This document shows positions 54,589 to 63,627 of a DNA stretch of 64,000 nucleotides, one piece after another. The first letter of the stretch is position 1, and each line of letters starts with the position of its first letter. Where the stretch lies: NCBI RefSeq assembly GCF_004751985.1, contig NZ_CP038492.1:2852001-2916000 (forward strand), written 5' to 3'. The translations under genes were made by a program, and so were the position numbers. This DNA is from Rhodophyticola sp. CCM32 (GTDB lineage Bacteria > Pseudomonadota > Alphaproteobacteria > Rhodobacterales > Rhodobacteraceae). The notes beneath the pieces were generated by a model. That model saw nothing but the letters and a program-made list of their open reading frames with translations, was not told the DNA's origin and did no database searches.

Positions 54589-55008
54589 TGGTTGAATCCC
54601 TTCATGCCTGCTGCATGACTTTTATTGATCCAAGAGCGCTTTTAAAGCCCCGTTGAGTTTTCGGTGCTTGTCAAACTTCTCGCGAGTTTCAGGCGGTGGA
54701 ACAGCAGGCCGGATTGGTTGGTACACTTCTGAATTCTTCCAGGCCCATGCGCGGTGTCCGATCTGTCCCAGGGCATGATAGATAACATTAGATCATGCAT
54801 TTGCCAGATTTTTTTGTAGGTGGTGCGCGATGGAGCCCCCGATATCATGAAGGTCACAATTTTCGGAGGGTAAGAGAGCCTCTTGCGAGGGTAAGGGCCT
54901 CTGGCGTTTTCAGGCGAAAAGCATGCTTGCGGGCAGCCTGAATAACCACCTCGTCCAAGCAGTCTGATTTTGATTGCCTGATCAATGTGACAAAACAGGG
55001 AGAGACAG
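54589..55008. promoter_or_regulatory. Divergent control region of the sulfatase/ABC island
   Basis: This is a 420-bp gap with no credible gene. TTGATTGCCTGATCAA (54970-54985) is a dyad with TTGAT/ATCAA arms about 25 bp before the ABC gene start. TTGATCCAA near 54625 is a related half. The first fits a LysR T-N11-A operator. A GGGAGAGACAG ribosome site precedes 55009. Confidence 0.45.
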
Positions 55009-56658
55009 ATGATCAAAATGAAAAAACCCGCAGACCCTAACCTAGCGGATTATCTGCGCGAAAATGCAGATTATGCAAAAAATGGAACAGACGTTGACCG
55101 CCGCGAATTTTTGGCGCTGGCGACTGCGTTCGGCGCAACGACTGCCGCAGCTTACGGAATGCTCGGGCTTGCTTCACCGGCCATAGCTCAGGGTGAACCG
55201 CAACAGGGCGGCACACTGAAGTTGGCCATGCTTGTTCGTGAACAGAAAGATCCACGCACATATGACTGGGGCCAACAGGCCGGGGTTGCCCGGCAGGTCA
55301 ACGAATACCTCGTGCGCTACACCAAGGATTTCACCTTCGAGGGCCAGTTGCTTGAAAGCTGGACGGTCAATGATGCTGCAACCGAATACACGCTGAACGT
55401 TCGCAGAGGTGTGTTGTGGAACAACGGTGACACATTCAATGCCGATGATGTGGTGTTCAACCTGACGCGCTGGTGTGAAAAAGACGTCGAAGGCAATACA
55501 ATGGCCAACCGCATGAAACCGCTGGTTGATCCTGAGACCAACAGGGCCGCTGACGGCGCGATTGTTAAGGTTGACGACTACACAGTTGTCCTGAATTTGC
55601 GCGACCCGGACATTACCATCATCCCGGCGATGGCTGATTACCCGGCAATGATCGTGCACCGTGATTTCGAAGAAATGGGGTCCGACTGGCTGGCCAATCC
55701 GATTGGGACCGGAGCCTTTGAACTCGTATCCTACGAGGTTGGGAACCGCGTTGTGCTTCGGCGGCGTGAAACAGGCTGGTGGAAAGGTGCGGCACATCTG
55801 GATGGCGTCGAATTCATTGATTACGGCACCAGAACCGACGCGCTCATTTCCGCGTTCGAATCCGGTGAAATTGATGCCAACCATGAAAGCAACGGGCAGG
55901 TAAACCTGATCCTCGACTCGTTGGGTCTGGAGAAAAGCGAAGTTGTCACCGCTGCCACAGTGGTGGCTCGTATGAATGCGGACAATCCGCCCTATGATGA
56001 CCAACGGGTGCGCAATGCAATTCAGTTGTCGGTAGACAACAACGCGCCACTTCAACTGGGCATCGACGGGCTGGGCACCATAGCCGAGAACCACCATGTC
56101 TGCCCGATCCACCCCGAATATGTCGAATTGCCGCCGATTGCGCGGGATCTCGAACGTGCCGCAGAATTGATGGCTGAGGCGGGACAGACCGATTTTGAAC
56201 ACGAGCTGATCTCGGTCGATGATGACTATCGCCGTCTTACGGCGGACGCGATCGCCGCGCAGATGCGGGATGCCGGGTTCAACGTCACGCGGACAGTGAT
56301 CCCCGGGTCGACATTTTGGACAGACTGGACAAAATACCCCTTCTCGATCACCAACTGGAACATGAGACCGCTTGGTGTTCAGGTTTATGCTTTGACCTAT
56401 CGCACGGGCGTAAACTGGAACGAATCCGCCTTTTCTGATGCTGAATTCGATATGCTGATCGATGAGGCTATCGCGACACCGGGCATTGAGCGACGTAAAG
56501 AATTGATGGGCCGCGCCGAAGCGATCTTGCAAGATAGTGGGGCCATTGTTCAGCCCTACTGGCGCTCGCTGTTCTGTCATTATTCACCCAGGGTGCACGG
56601 CTACTACAAACACCAGACCGGTGAAGTGCATCTGGATGATGTCTGGATGTCAGCCTGA
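55009..56658 (+). CDS. ABC transporter substrate-binding protein, family 5 (peptide/opine type)
   Basis: A 549-residue periplasmic receptor of the DppA/OppA class. [21 protein letters not shown] is a twin-arginine (RR-x-F-L) signal after an unusually long 30-residue leader, with cleavage probably after [38 protein letters not shown] is the family-5 signature. It starts an operon with two permease genes. Neighbouring sulfatases suggest that the cargo is a sulfated compound rather than a peptide; that is inference. Confidence 0.92.
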   Translation: MIKMKKPADPNLADYLRENADYAKNGTDVDRREFLALATAFGATTAAAYGMLGLASPAIAQGEPQQGGTLKLAMLVREQKDPRTYDWGQQAGVARQVNEYLVRYTKDFTFEGQLLESWTVNDAATEYTLNVRRGVLWNNGDTFNADDVVFNLTRWCEKDVEGNTMANRMKPLVDPETNRAADGAIVKVDDYTVVLNLRDPDITIIPAMADYPAMIVHRDFEEMGSDWLANPIGTGAFELVSYEVGNRVVLRRRETGWWKGAAHLDGVEFIDYGTRTDALISAFESGEIDANHESNGQVNLILDSLGLEKSEVVTAATVVARMNADNPPYDDQRVRNAIQLSVDNNAPLQLGIDGLGTIAENHHVCPIHPEYVELPPIARDLERAAELMAEAGQTDFEHELISVDDDYRRLTADAIAAQMRDAGFNVTRTVIPGSTFWTDWTKYPFSITNWNMRPLGVQVYALTYRTGVNWNESAFSDAEFDMLIDEAIATPGIERRKELMGRAEAILQDSGAIVQPYWRSLFCHYSPRVHGYYKHQTGEVHLDDVWMSA

Positions 56659-56770
56659 GCCAGAAATTTGCTTCCGCGGCGTTCGTTTTGTCTCTCTGCG
56701 GGAGCAACCAGATCACCGACGAGCTGCGTTTATTGATCAAAGCAGGCCTCAAGTGGCAAGAGCGGCATAA

Positions 56771-57808
56771 ATGATACGATTCATCATCAGGCGGCTGTGC
56801 GTAATGGCGCTATCAGCATTTTGCCTGTCGTTGATTATTTTCCTGATCACCAATCTGGAGCCAAACCTGCGCAATCTGGCAATTACTCAGACCAACATGC
56901 GCGCAGATGAAGCCGCCCTGGAAAGTTGGCTGGAAAAAAACGGGTATCGGGAAAATACTTTCATCCGCTACGGTATGTGGCTGGGGATCGTTGCAAAACA
57001 ACCGATAATTGACGAGGAGGCGGGCCTGCCCATATCCCGCTTCGGGTATTGCGACGAAGTTACCGAGCCACGGTTTTCTGGTGTGCTGCAGGGCGACTGG
57101 GGTTGTTCAACAAAATTCAACCAGAATGTCAGCGAAAGACTTGGGCCAGCGCTGATTTCCACCGGTATTCTGATGTTCTGGGTGATGATTGTCATGGTGC
57201 CGTTGGCGCTCACCATGGGGGTGCTGTCTGGGATGCGTGAAGGCTCCCGTCTGGATCGGGTCTTGTCGGTTATTTCCATTATCGGCACTGCCACACCCGA
57301 ATATGTTTCCGGCGTGGTCTTTACGGTTGTGTTTGCATCCTGGCTTGGGGTGTTGAACGGGTCGGCTGCCACAGCGACATCCAGTGGCGTAACGTTTCAC
57401 AATTTCACCTTGCCGGTGATGACGATGGTGTTTTTCGGGATGGGTTATATTGCCCGTATGACACGTGCGTCGATGGCAGAGGTGATGACCCAGCAATATA
57501 TTCGCACAGCAAGACTGAAGGGCGTCAGTTTTACCTCCATTGTCCTGAAGCATGCGCTGCGCAATGCCTTGGTCACACCGTTTACCATCGTCATGTTACA
57601 ATTTCCGTGGCTGTTGAATGGCGTCGTCATCGTTGAAGTCATTTTCCGGTATCAAGGTTTCGGATATGTTTTGGTCGAAGGCGCTACCAATAATGACATT
57701 GACCTGCTCCTGGCCTGTGGAACGATCTCGGTTGTCCTGGTTCTGACCACGCAACTCATCTCGGACATTGGGTATGTGTTCCTGAACCCACGTATCAGGG
57801 TGAGTTAG
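56771..57808 (+). CDS. ABC transporter permease, DppB type
   Basis: A 345-residue inner-membrane permease. MIRFIIRRLCVMALSAFCLSLIIFLI is the first helix, and the conserved cytoplasmic loop with EYIRTARLKGVS-like sequence (QQYIRTARLKGVSFTSIVLKHALRNALV) is the EAA motif that contacts the ATPase. A long periplasmic insert (about 40-110) is typical of DppB. It is 112 bp after the binding-protein gene and 4 bp before the second permease. Confidence 0.92.
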   Translation: MIRFIIRRLCVMALSAFCLSLIIFLITNLEPNLRNLAITQTNMRADEAALESWLEKNGYRENTFIRYGMWLGIVAKQPIIDEEAGLPISRFGYCDEVTEPRFSGVLQGDWGCSTKFNQNVSERLGPALISTGILMFWVMIVMVPLALTMGVLSGMREGSRLDRVLSVISIIGTATPEYVSGVVFTVVFASWLGVLNGSAATATSSGVTFHNFTLPVMTMVFFGMGYIARMTRASMAEVMTQQYIRTARLKGVSFTSIVLKHALRNALVTPFTIVMLQFPWLLNGVVIVEVIFRYQGFGYVLVEGATNNDIDLLLACGTISVVLVLTTQLISDIGYVFLNPRIRVS

Positions 57809-57812
57809 ACAC

Positions 57813-58964
57813 ATGAACACCGCTCTGGTCTTTGAAATCCTCTTTGGCATCACCGCCAGACTTTGGCCTGCGCTGATTGCTTTGCTGGGCATTGCGGTTG
57901 TCAGCGTTACCCTGCGAGACCGGCTTGGAGCATATGGCCGTCTTTGGACGCATGGTTCAGGCACGGTTGGGCTTGTCCTGGTCCTTATATGGGTGCTGAT
58001 CGCGGTTTTTGCGTCCCAAATCGCCGCGTTTGACCCCCTTCAACAGTATCTCGTGATGCAAAATCGACCGCCAGGGGCGATTGAGCCAGAGACAGGTGAG
58101 ATGTTTCTGCTTGGCGCTGACCGTTTGGCGCGGGATGTCTTCAGCAGGATTGTCTATGGCAGCCAATTTGTTCTTTCTATTGCGCCGACAGCAAGCGCTC
58201 TGGCGCTTGTCACCGGTTTGCTTCTCGGTTTGCCTGCCGGATATCATGGCGGAAAGATCGACACAGCGCTGTCGTTTCTTGCCAATCTGATTTTGGCGTT
58301 TCCGGTCATTCTGATTTTCTATCTTCTGGTCTCTCCAGGCGTCAGCGCTTCAAACCTGCCAAGAGCTCTGGGAGGGATTATTCTGTTTTTCCCTCTGGTT
58401 TTTATCGTGATACTGCTTTTCACCAGATTTTCGACACGTCCTTTGGTTGCATTGGGCTATGTGGGTTTATCCATTGTGATTGGTCTCTGGCTGTTTGTCG
58501 GATTTGTCTTTGATGTGGATCCGACCGGTCTGATATCGATTTCTCCCGGCGTCCTGAATATTTTCGTTGCCGTCGTTCTGGTCGCCTGTCCGGGATTGTT
58601 CCGGGTTGTGCGTGGTTTGACGCTGGATGTGTGCTCAAGGGATTATGTCGCTGCGGCCCAGACACGCGGAGAGTCATCCTGGTACATCATGTTGTGGGAG
58701 ATACTGCCGAACGTACGCGGCCCGCTGATCGTCGACTTTTGTCTGCGCATTGGCTTCACAACGATCCTTCTCGGCACGCTGGGGTTCTTTGGACTGGGCC
58801 TGGAGCCGGAAAGCCCTGACTGGGGGACCTCGATCAAGGACGGAAGTGCATTATTGCGCCTTTTTGTCTGGCCCGCGCTGTTTCCTGCGCTGGCGCTCAT
58901 GTCCCTTGTCCTGGGATTGAACCTGCTGGCGGACGCAATCCGAGAGATATCGCTTGAAGACTAG
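57813..58964 (+). CDS. ABC transporter permease, DppC type
   Basis: A 383-residue inner-membrane permease with about six to seven helices. EMFLLGADRLARDVFSRIVYGSQ is the DppC signature (normally GTDxxGRDxxSR). The EAA loop is in VCSRDYVAAAQTRGESSWYIMLWEILPNVRGPL, and the C-terminus NLLADAIREISLED is normal. It is somewhat longer than usual because of extra hydrophobic sequence around residues 160-230. Neither DppD nor DppF ATPase genes follow. Confidence 0.9.
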   Translation: MNTALVFEILFGITARLWPALIALLGIAVVSVTLRDRLGAYGRLWTHGSGTVGLVLVLIWVLIAVFASQIAAFDPLQQYLVMQNRPPGAIEPETGEMFLLGADRLARDVFSRIVYGSQFVLSIAPTASALALVTGLLLGLPAGYHGGKIDTALSFLANLILAFPVILIFYLLVSPGVSASNLPRALGGIILFFPLVFIVILLFTRFSTRPLVALGYVGLSIVIGLWLFVGFVFDVDPTGLISISPGVLNIFVAVVLVACPGLFRVVRGLTLDVCSRDYVAAAQTRGESSWYIMLWEILPNVRGPLIVDFCLRIGFTTILLGTLGFFGLGLEPESPDWGTSIKDGSALLRLFVWPALFPALALMSLVLGLNLLADAIREISLED

Positions 58965-58989
58965 GGGCACCAAATTTGATCAATCAAAA

Positions 58990-60632
58990 ATGAACGGAAA
59001 GCCGGTCACGATGGATAATGCAGCGCAATCTACAGATAACCCCAACATCTTTCTGATCCTTGTCGATGATATGGGGTATTCAGACATCGGATGCTATGGC
59101 GGTGAGATCAAGACACCCAATCTGGACCGGCTGGCGCGCGAAGGAATGCGATTTTCCAGCATGTATAATGCCGCACGATGCTGCCCGACACGTGCGTCAC
59201 TGTTGACCGGTTGCTATCCACACCGGGCCGGTATCGGACATATGATCGGTGACCTTGGGCCAAAATCCTATCGCGGCAGATTGCTTGATGAATCCGTCAC
59301 AATTGCCGAAGCGCTGAAGCAGGCTGGCTACAATACGATGATGTCTGGCAAATGGCATGTGGGCGGTGATTATGACAGCCGCGACGCGGACCACTGGTCG
59401 CCCGGTGATCCCTCACACCCCACGCCACTTCAGCGCGGATTTGACAGATTCTATGGTACACTCGACGGTGCATCGAGTTTCTTCAATCCGCACTACCTTA
59501 TGGAAGACACAAAGAGGGTCTTTCCCGACTGCGATGATTATTACATCACCGATGCGTTTTCGCGAAAAGCGATCTCTATGATCCAGGATCAGCAAAGCAG
59601 CGAAAACCCGTTCTTCCTCTACCTCGCCTATACCGCCCCCATTGGCCACTCCACGCGCCCGAAGAGGCCATTTCCAAATATGAAGGGATGTTTCAACGGG
59701 GCTGGGATTACTACCGGGGCGCACGGTTTGAAGAACTCAAAGCCACCGGCATTTTGAAAGACGGTTGGAACATCTCACCACGGGACCCTCACGTCGAGGC
59801 GTGGGATATAGTATCGGACAAAAGCTGGGAAGATCGCCGCATGGCTGTCTATGCGGCTCAGGTTGAACTGTTGGATAAGGGCGTGGGCGACGTGCTGGAT
59901 GAGCTGGACCGCCTTGAGATTGCGGACAACACCATCGTCATGTTCCTGTCAGACAATGGAGGCTGCGCCGAATACCTGGCCGAGGATGGCTGGGCCCGGT
60001 TCTACGGCGGCACCTCCCTTGACGGTCGTGAGGTCGTGCTGGGAAACCGCAAGGATATGATACCGGGCGACGCCACGACCTTCATGAGCTACGAACGCGG
60101 ATGGAGCAATCTTTCGAACGCGCCATTTAGGATGCACAAACGCTATGTTCATGAAGGGGGCATTTCGACCCCGTTCATTGTCCGGTGGCCGGGGGTCGTG
60201 CAACCTAATTCCATCACACATTCCGAGTGCCACGTTATGGATGTCATGCCGACCTGCCTCGACCTGGCCGCCGCGAAGGCTCCAAAGGAGCGCGCTGAAA
60301 TGGGCGCGCCTGTCATGGATGGCGAGAGTTTTCTGGATTGTCTGCGCGGTGCCGGGAAATCGCGCGAGACCCCCATATGCTGGGAACATCAGGGCAATGC
60401 TGCCATTCGTCTGGGTAAATGGAAACTCGTCAAGCAGTTCGGGGCTGATTGGGAACTGTACAATATGGACGATGACAGGCCCGAATTGAACAACCTCATG
60501 TCCGGTAATGAAGTCATCCGCGACAGACTCCTCAATGAATACAATGGTTGGGCGACCTATTGTGATGTGCGCGATTGGAGCGAAATGGCGAAGAAGTTTC
60601 AGAAGCTCTATGCAGGTGGCAAGCTAACGTGA
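58990..60632 (+). pseudogene. Arylsulfatase-type sulfatase, one frameshift
   Basis: Two frames make one 547-residue sulfatase. NIFLILVDDMGYSDIGCYGGEIKTPNLDRLAREG carries the metal-binding D-D, C64-C-P-T-R68 (with ASLLTGCYPHRAG after it) is the canonical formylglycine site, and TMMSGKWHVGG the Lys/His block. The frame breaks at a run of five C (59636-59640). One more base gives TAPHWPLHAPEEAISKYEGM and joins the second frame, which has NTIVMFLSDNGGCAEY (second metal D-N). There is no signal peptide. Starts at 59011 or 58954 are possible. It is co-directional with the ABC genes. Confidence 0.88.
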
Positions 60633-60761
60633 TCTGTTCTCAATATGATCTGGCACCGCCCCATTTTACAGCAACAGGTCAGGATTACCGACTTACTGAT
60701 ATGAAATGGACTCCGAGCCCCTGAAATCAGGGTGCTGACCCTAAGCCGGGTTTTGAGAGCC

Positions 60762-60867
60762 AGGGACGCCTCCGGCGGGCGTATTTGAAACAAGAAGAAG
60801 GCGCGGATAATTTAAATCAAATTGTCGGCTTCTTCATCTCATAAATACTTCCGCCGGAGGCGTCCCT
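60762..60867. repeat. Inverted pair of GCCTCCGGCGG elements
   Basis: AGGGACGCCTCCGGCGG (60762-60778) and its exact complement (60851-60867) face each other 72 bp apart. The similarity extends inward over TATTT and AGAAGAAG to about 40 bp per arm. The core matches 17232-17250. It fills the convergent gap between the second sulfatase and ALDH16, could fold as a long hairpin, and is a candidate bidirectional terminator. Confidence 0.7.
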
Positions 60868-60894
60868 GACTGTCAGGCAGGCGGACAGGCGCGA

Positions 60895-63249
60895 TTATTC
60901 CCCATAGGGTATCCAGATGGTTTTCACTTCGGTGGCGGCCTGCAGGAAATGTTTGCCGACCCCCGCGCTGCTCATCCAGTCGATGCCCTGACCGTCATGG
61001 ACCCAACTGCGTTTGAGGTTGGAGGCCGAGGCGGCTTCCACCAGTTCCGAAGGCGCGCGGGGTGTGAAGGCCCAGATTGCATCAACATCCATATGACCGG
61101 CCAGCGGTTTGGCCAGTTCCGCCGGATTGCCGGTGACGATATTGACCACTCCGGCCGGCACATCCGAGGTGTCGAGTATCTGATAGAGATCGGTTGCGGC
61201 AAGGGGGGCAGGGTAGCTGGGCACCAGCACGATCCGGTTGCCCATGGCGATGGCGGGCGCAATCAGAGAGACGGCGCCCAGAAGCGGTGCCTCATCCGGG
61301 GCCAGCGCACCGATCACACCCATCGGTTCGGTCATCGCCAGCGCCACACCCCGGATCGGGACGGATTTCGCGCTGCCATCGAATTTATCGGCCCAGGCGG
61401 CATAGGTGAACAGCCGGTCAATGGCGGTCTCCACCTCGGCCATCGCGGCTTTGGCATTGGTGCCGGTCAGATCGTGAAGGCGCTGGCTGAATTCCCCGGC
61501 CCGGGCCGAGAGGTTTTCACCGATATAATAGAGGATCTGCGCCCTGAGATGGCCGGTGGTTCTGGACCAGCCCCCGGCATTGCGGGCCGCTTCAACCGCA
61601 TTGCGGATGTCCTTGCGATTGCCAAGGCCCATATGGCCCAGAAGCCTGCCTTTGGGCGACCAGACGGGTGTTGAATAGCCCCCATCCGGGCGGGCCTGTT
61701 TGCCGCCGATATACATTTTCGCGGTCCGGTCGAGGCCCGGGGCCTCGGCTGTGTCGGGGGCGGGCACGGGCGCAACCGGCTTCAGCGGTTTGGTTTTGAC
61801 GACGGGTTTGAGATAAGCCTGCAACCCCTCCCACCCGCCTTCCCGGCCAAAGCCGCTTTCGCGCAGGCCCCCGAACGGGGCGGCGGCATCAAACAGGTTG
61901 GTGGCGTTGACCCAGACCACACCGGCGGCAAGTTTCGGGCCGATATCAAGGGCAAGGTTCAGGTTTTCCGTCCAGAGGCTGGCGGCCAGCCCGTAACGGG
62001 TGTTGTTGGCGATCTCGACCGCTTCGGCAGGGGTGCGGAAGGTGGTGGAGACCAGGACGGGGCCAAAGATCTCCTCCTGCATAAGGGGCGCGGCAGGGGA
62101 GAGGCCGGTGATCAGGGTCGGCGGGTAGAAGCAGCCGGTCTCCGGCAGGGGGATGGCGGCGCGATAGGTGTCGCCTTCTGTATTGTTCCCCACCAGTCGG
62201 GTGATCGTGGCATGCTGGACCGGGTCCACCACCGCGCCCAGATCAATGCATTTGTCGAGCGGGTCGCCGATGCGCAGCTTGTCCATCCGGGCCTTCAGGC
62301 GGGTATGGAAATCTTCGGCAATCCCCTCCTGCACCAGAAGCCGCGATCCGGCGCAGCAGACCTGCCCCTGATTGAACCAGATGGCATCGACCAGCCCCTC
62401 GATGGCTGAATCGATATCGGCATCGTCGAACACGATATAGGGGGATTTCCCGCCCAGCTCCAGCGTCAGGGATTTCCCGCTGCCCGCGGTCGCTTGCCGG
62501 ATATGGCGACCCACCTCGGTAGAGCCGGTGAAGGCGACCTTGTTGACATCTATGTGGGTAGTCAGCGCCTCACCCGTGCGGCCATCGCCGGTGACGATAT
62601 TGACCACGCCCTTGGGCAGGCCCGCCTCGCGGCAGATATCGGCAAACAGCAACGCGGTGAGGGACGTGTATTCCGCAGGTTTCAGGACAAGTGTGTTCCC
62701 GGCAGCCAGTGCGGGTGCGATTTTCCAGGCCAGCATCAGCAGCGGGAAGTTCCAGGGGATCACCTGACCGCAGACGCCAAGCGGTGCGTGACCCGGCAGT
62801 TCCTCTTCCAGCAATTGGGCCAGCCCGGCATGGTAATAGAAATGCCGCTGTGCCAGCGGGATGTCGATATCGCGGGCCTCACGGATCGGTTTGCCATTGT
62901 CGAGGGTTTCCAGCACCGCGAAAAGGCGGCTGTGTTTCTGCAACAGCCGGGCCAGGGCATAGAGATGCCGCGCCCGCTGATGTCCGGTGAGCTTGGCCCA
63001 TTTCGGGAAGGCGCGGCGGGCGGCGGCCACGGCCCTGTCCACATCCCCTGCGGTGCTTTGGGTGATCTGCGCCAGCTCTTCCCCGGTCGCGGGGTTGTTG
63101 CTGGCGAAAGTTTCCCCCGGTTCGGTGAAGGCACCGTCGATAAAGGTGCCGAATGCCGGGCCGTTCCGGGTGATCCAGTCGCGGGCCTCGGCATCGCTTT
63201 CGGGGGCGGGGCCATATTCCATCGTGCCGAAGATTTCGCGGGTGGTCAT
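60895..63249 (-). CDS. Two-domain aldehyde dehydrogenase (ALDH16 family)
   Basis: A 784-residue protein. The first ALDH domain (about 35-490) is complete: GVCGQVIPWNFPLLMLAWKIAPALAAGNT, FTGSTEVGRHI, the Glu block LELGGKSPYIVFDDADID, and the nucleophile in FNQGQVCCAGSRLL near residue 295. After a Pro-rich linker, a second ALDH-like domain (about 515-784) lacks a catalytic Cys block and is shortened. This matches ALDH16, where the second domain is structural. It follows deoC, so oxidation of the acetaldehyde from deoxyribose-phosphate is a plausible role. Confidence 0.9.
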   Translation of the reverse strand: MTTREIFGTMEYGPAPESDAEARDWITRNGPAFGTFIDGAFTEPGETFASNNPATGEELAQITQSTAGDVDRAVAAARRAFPKWAKLTGHQRARHLYALARLLQKHSRLFAVLETLDNGKPIREARDIDIPLAQRHFYYHAGLAQLLEEELPGHAPLGVCGQVIPWNFPLLMLAWKIAPALAAGNTLVLKPAEYTSLTALLFADICREAGLPKGVVNIVTGDGRTGEALTTHIDVNKVAFTGSTEVGRHIRQATAGSGKSLTLELGGKSPYIVFDDADIDSAIEGLVDAIWFNQGQVCCAGSRLLVQEGIAEDFHTRLKARMDKLRIGDPLDKCIDLGAVVDPVQHATITRLVGNNTEGDTYRAAIPLPETGCFYPPTLITGLSPAAPLMQEEIFGPVLVSTTFRTPAEAVEIANNTRYGLAASLWTENLNLALDIGPKLAAGVVWVNATNLFDAAAPFGGLRESGFGREGGWEGLQAYLKPVVKTKPLKPVAPVPAPDTAEAPGLDRTAKMYIGGKQARPDGGYSTPVWSPKGRLLGHMGLGNRKDIRNAVEAARNAGGWSRTTGHLRAQILYYIGENLSARAGEFSQRLHDLTGTNAKAAMAEVETAIDRLFTYAAWADKFDGSAKSVPIRGVALAMTEPMGVIGALAPDEAPLLGAVSLIAPAIAMGNRIVLVPSYPAPLAATDLYQILDTSDVPAGVVNIVTGNPAELAKPLAGHMDVDAIWAFTPRAPSELVEAASASNLKRSWVHDGQGIDWMSSAGVGKHFLQAATEVKTIWIPYGE

Positions 63250-63262
63250 TTCTTATCCATCC

Positions 63263-63607
63263 TTAGTTGCAGGGAAATGCTGCGCCGATAATCGCGCTCG
63301 CTACTTCCAAGCCCGCAGCATCTCCCAGCTCAGACTGAGATACCAAGAGGCGGGCGGCTGAATATTCAAAGATTTCAACGAGGTGTGTGCGTGTCGTTCC
63401 CGCCGGGGTACAAGCCATGCCTAAACGCACAGCATGGTCATTAGATGCTTGGATGAAACCGTTGCAGAAACTGATCCAATCCATATCCGCTCGGGTGCAT
63501 GCGTCAAAAAGATCCCGTGCTGACAGCACGGTCTCTGCGCGGGATTGAAACGGAATAGAGACGTTGATGAGCGACGCAACTATTGCCACAAGCCCGATCA
63601 TCTTCAT
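63263..63607 (-). CDS. Rap1a/Tai-like exported protein
   Basis: A 114-residue protein with a signal peptide (MKMIGLVAIVASLINVSIPFQSRAE). The mature part LSARDLFDACTRADMDWISFCNGFIQASNDHAVRLGMACTPAG with the closing AAFPCN gives four Cys in the spacing of Rap1a/Tai immunity-type proteins. A lone gene of this kind between two metabolic genes need not be an immunity protein; no effector gene is nearby. Start at 63607 is set by the signal peptide. Confidence 0.65.
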   Translation of the reverse strand: MKMIGLVAIVASLINVSIPFQSRAETVLSARDLFDACTRADMDWISFCNGFIQASNDHAVRLGMACTPAGTTRTHLVEIFEYSAARLLVSQSELGDAAGLEVASAIIGAAFPCN

Positions 63608-63627
63608 GGTTCTCAGCTCCACCGGAC

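Noticed and set aside
54642-55016. 124-codon minus-strand frame in the sulfatase-island control region
   Set aside because: It overlaps the ABC gene start and the candidate operator, has no ribosome site and no recognisable sequence features.
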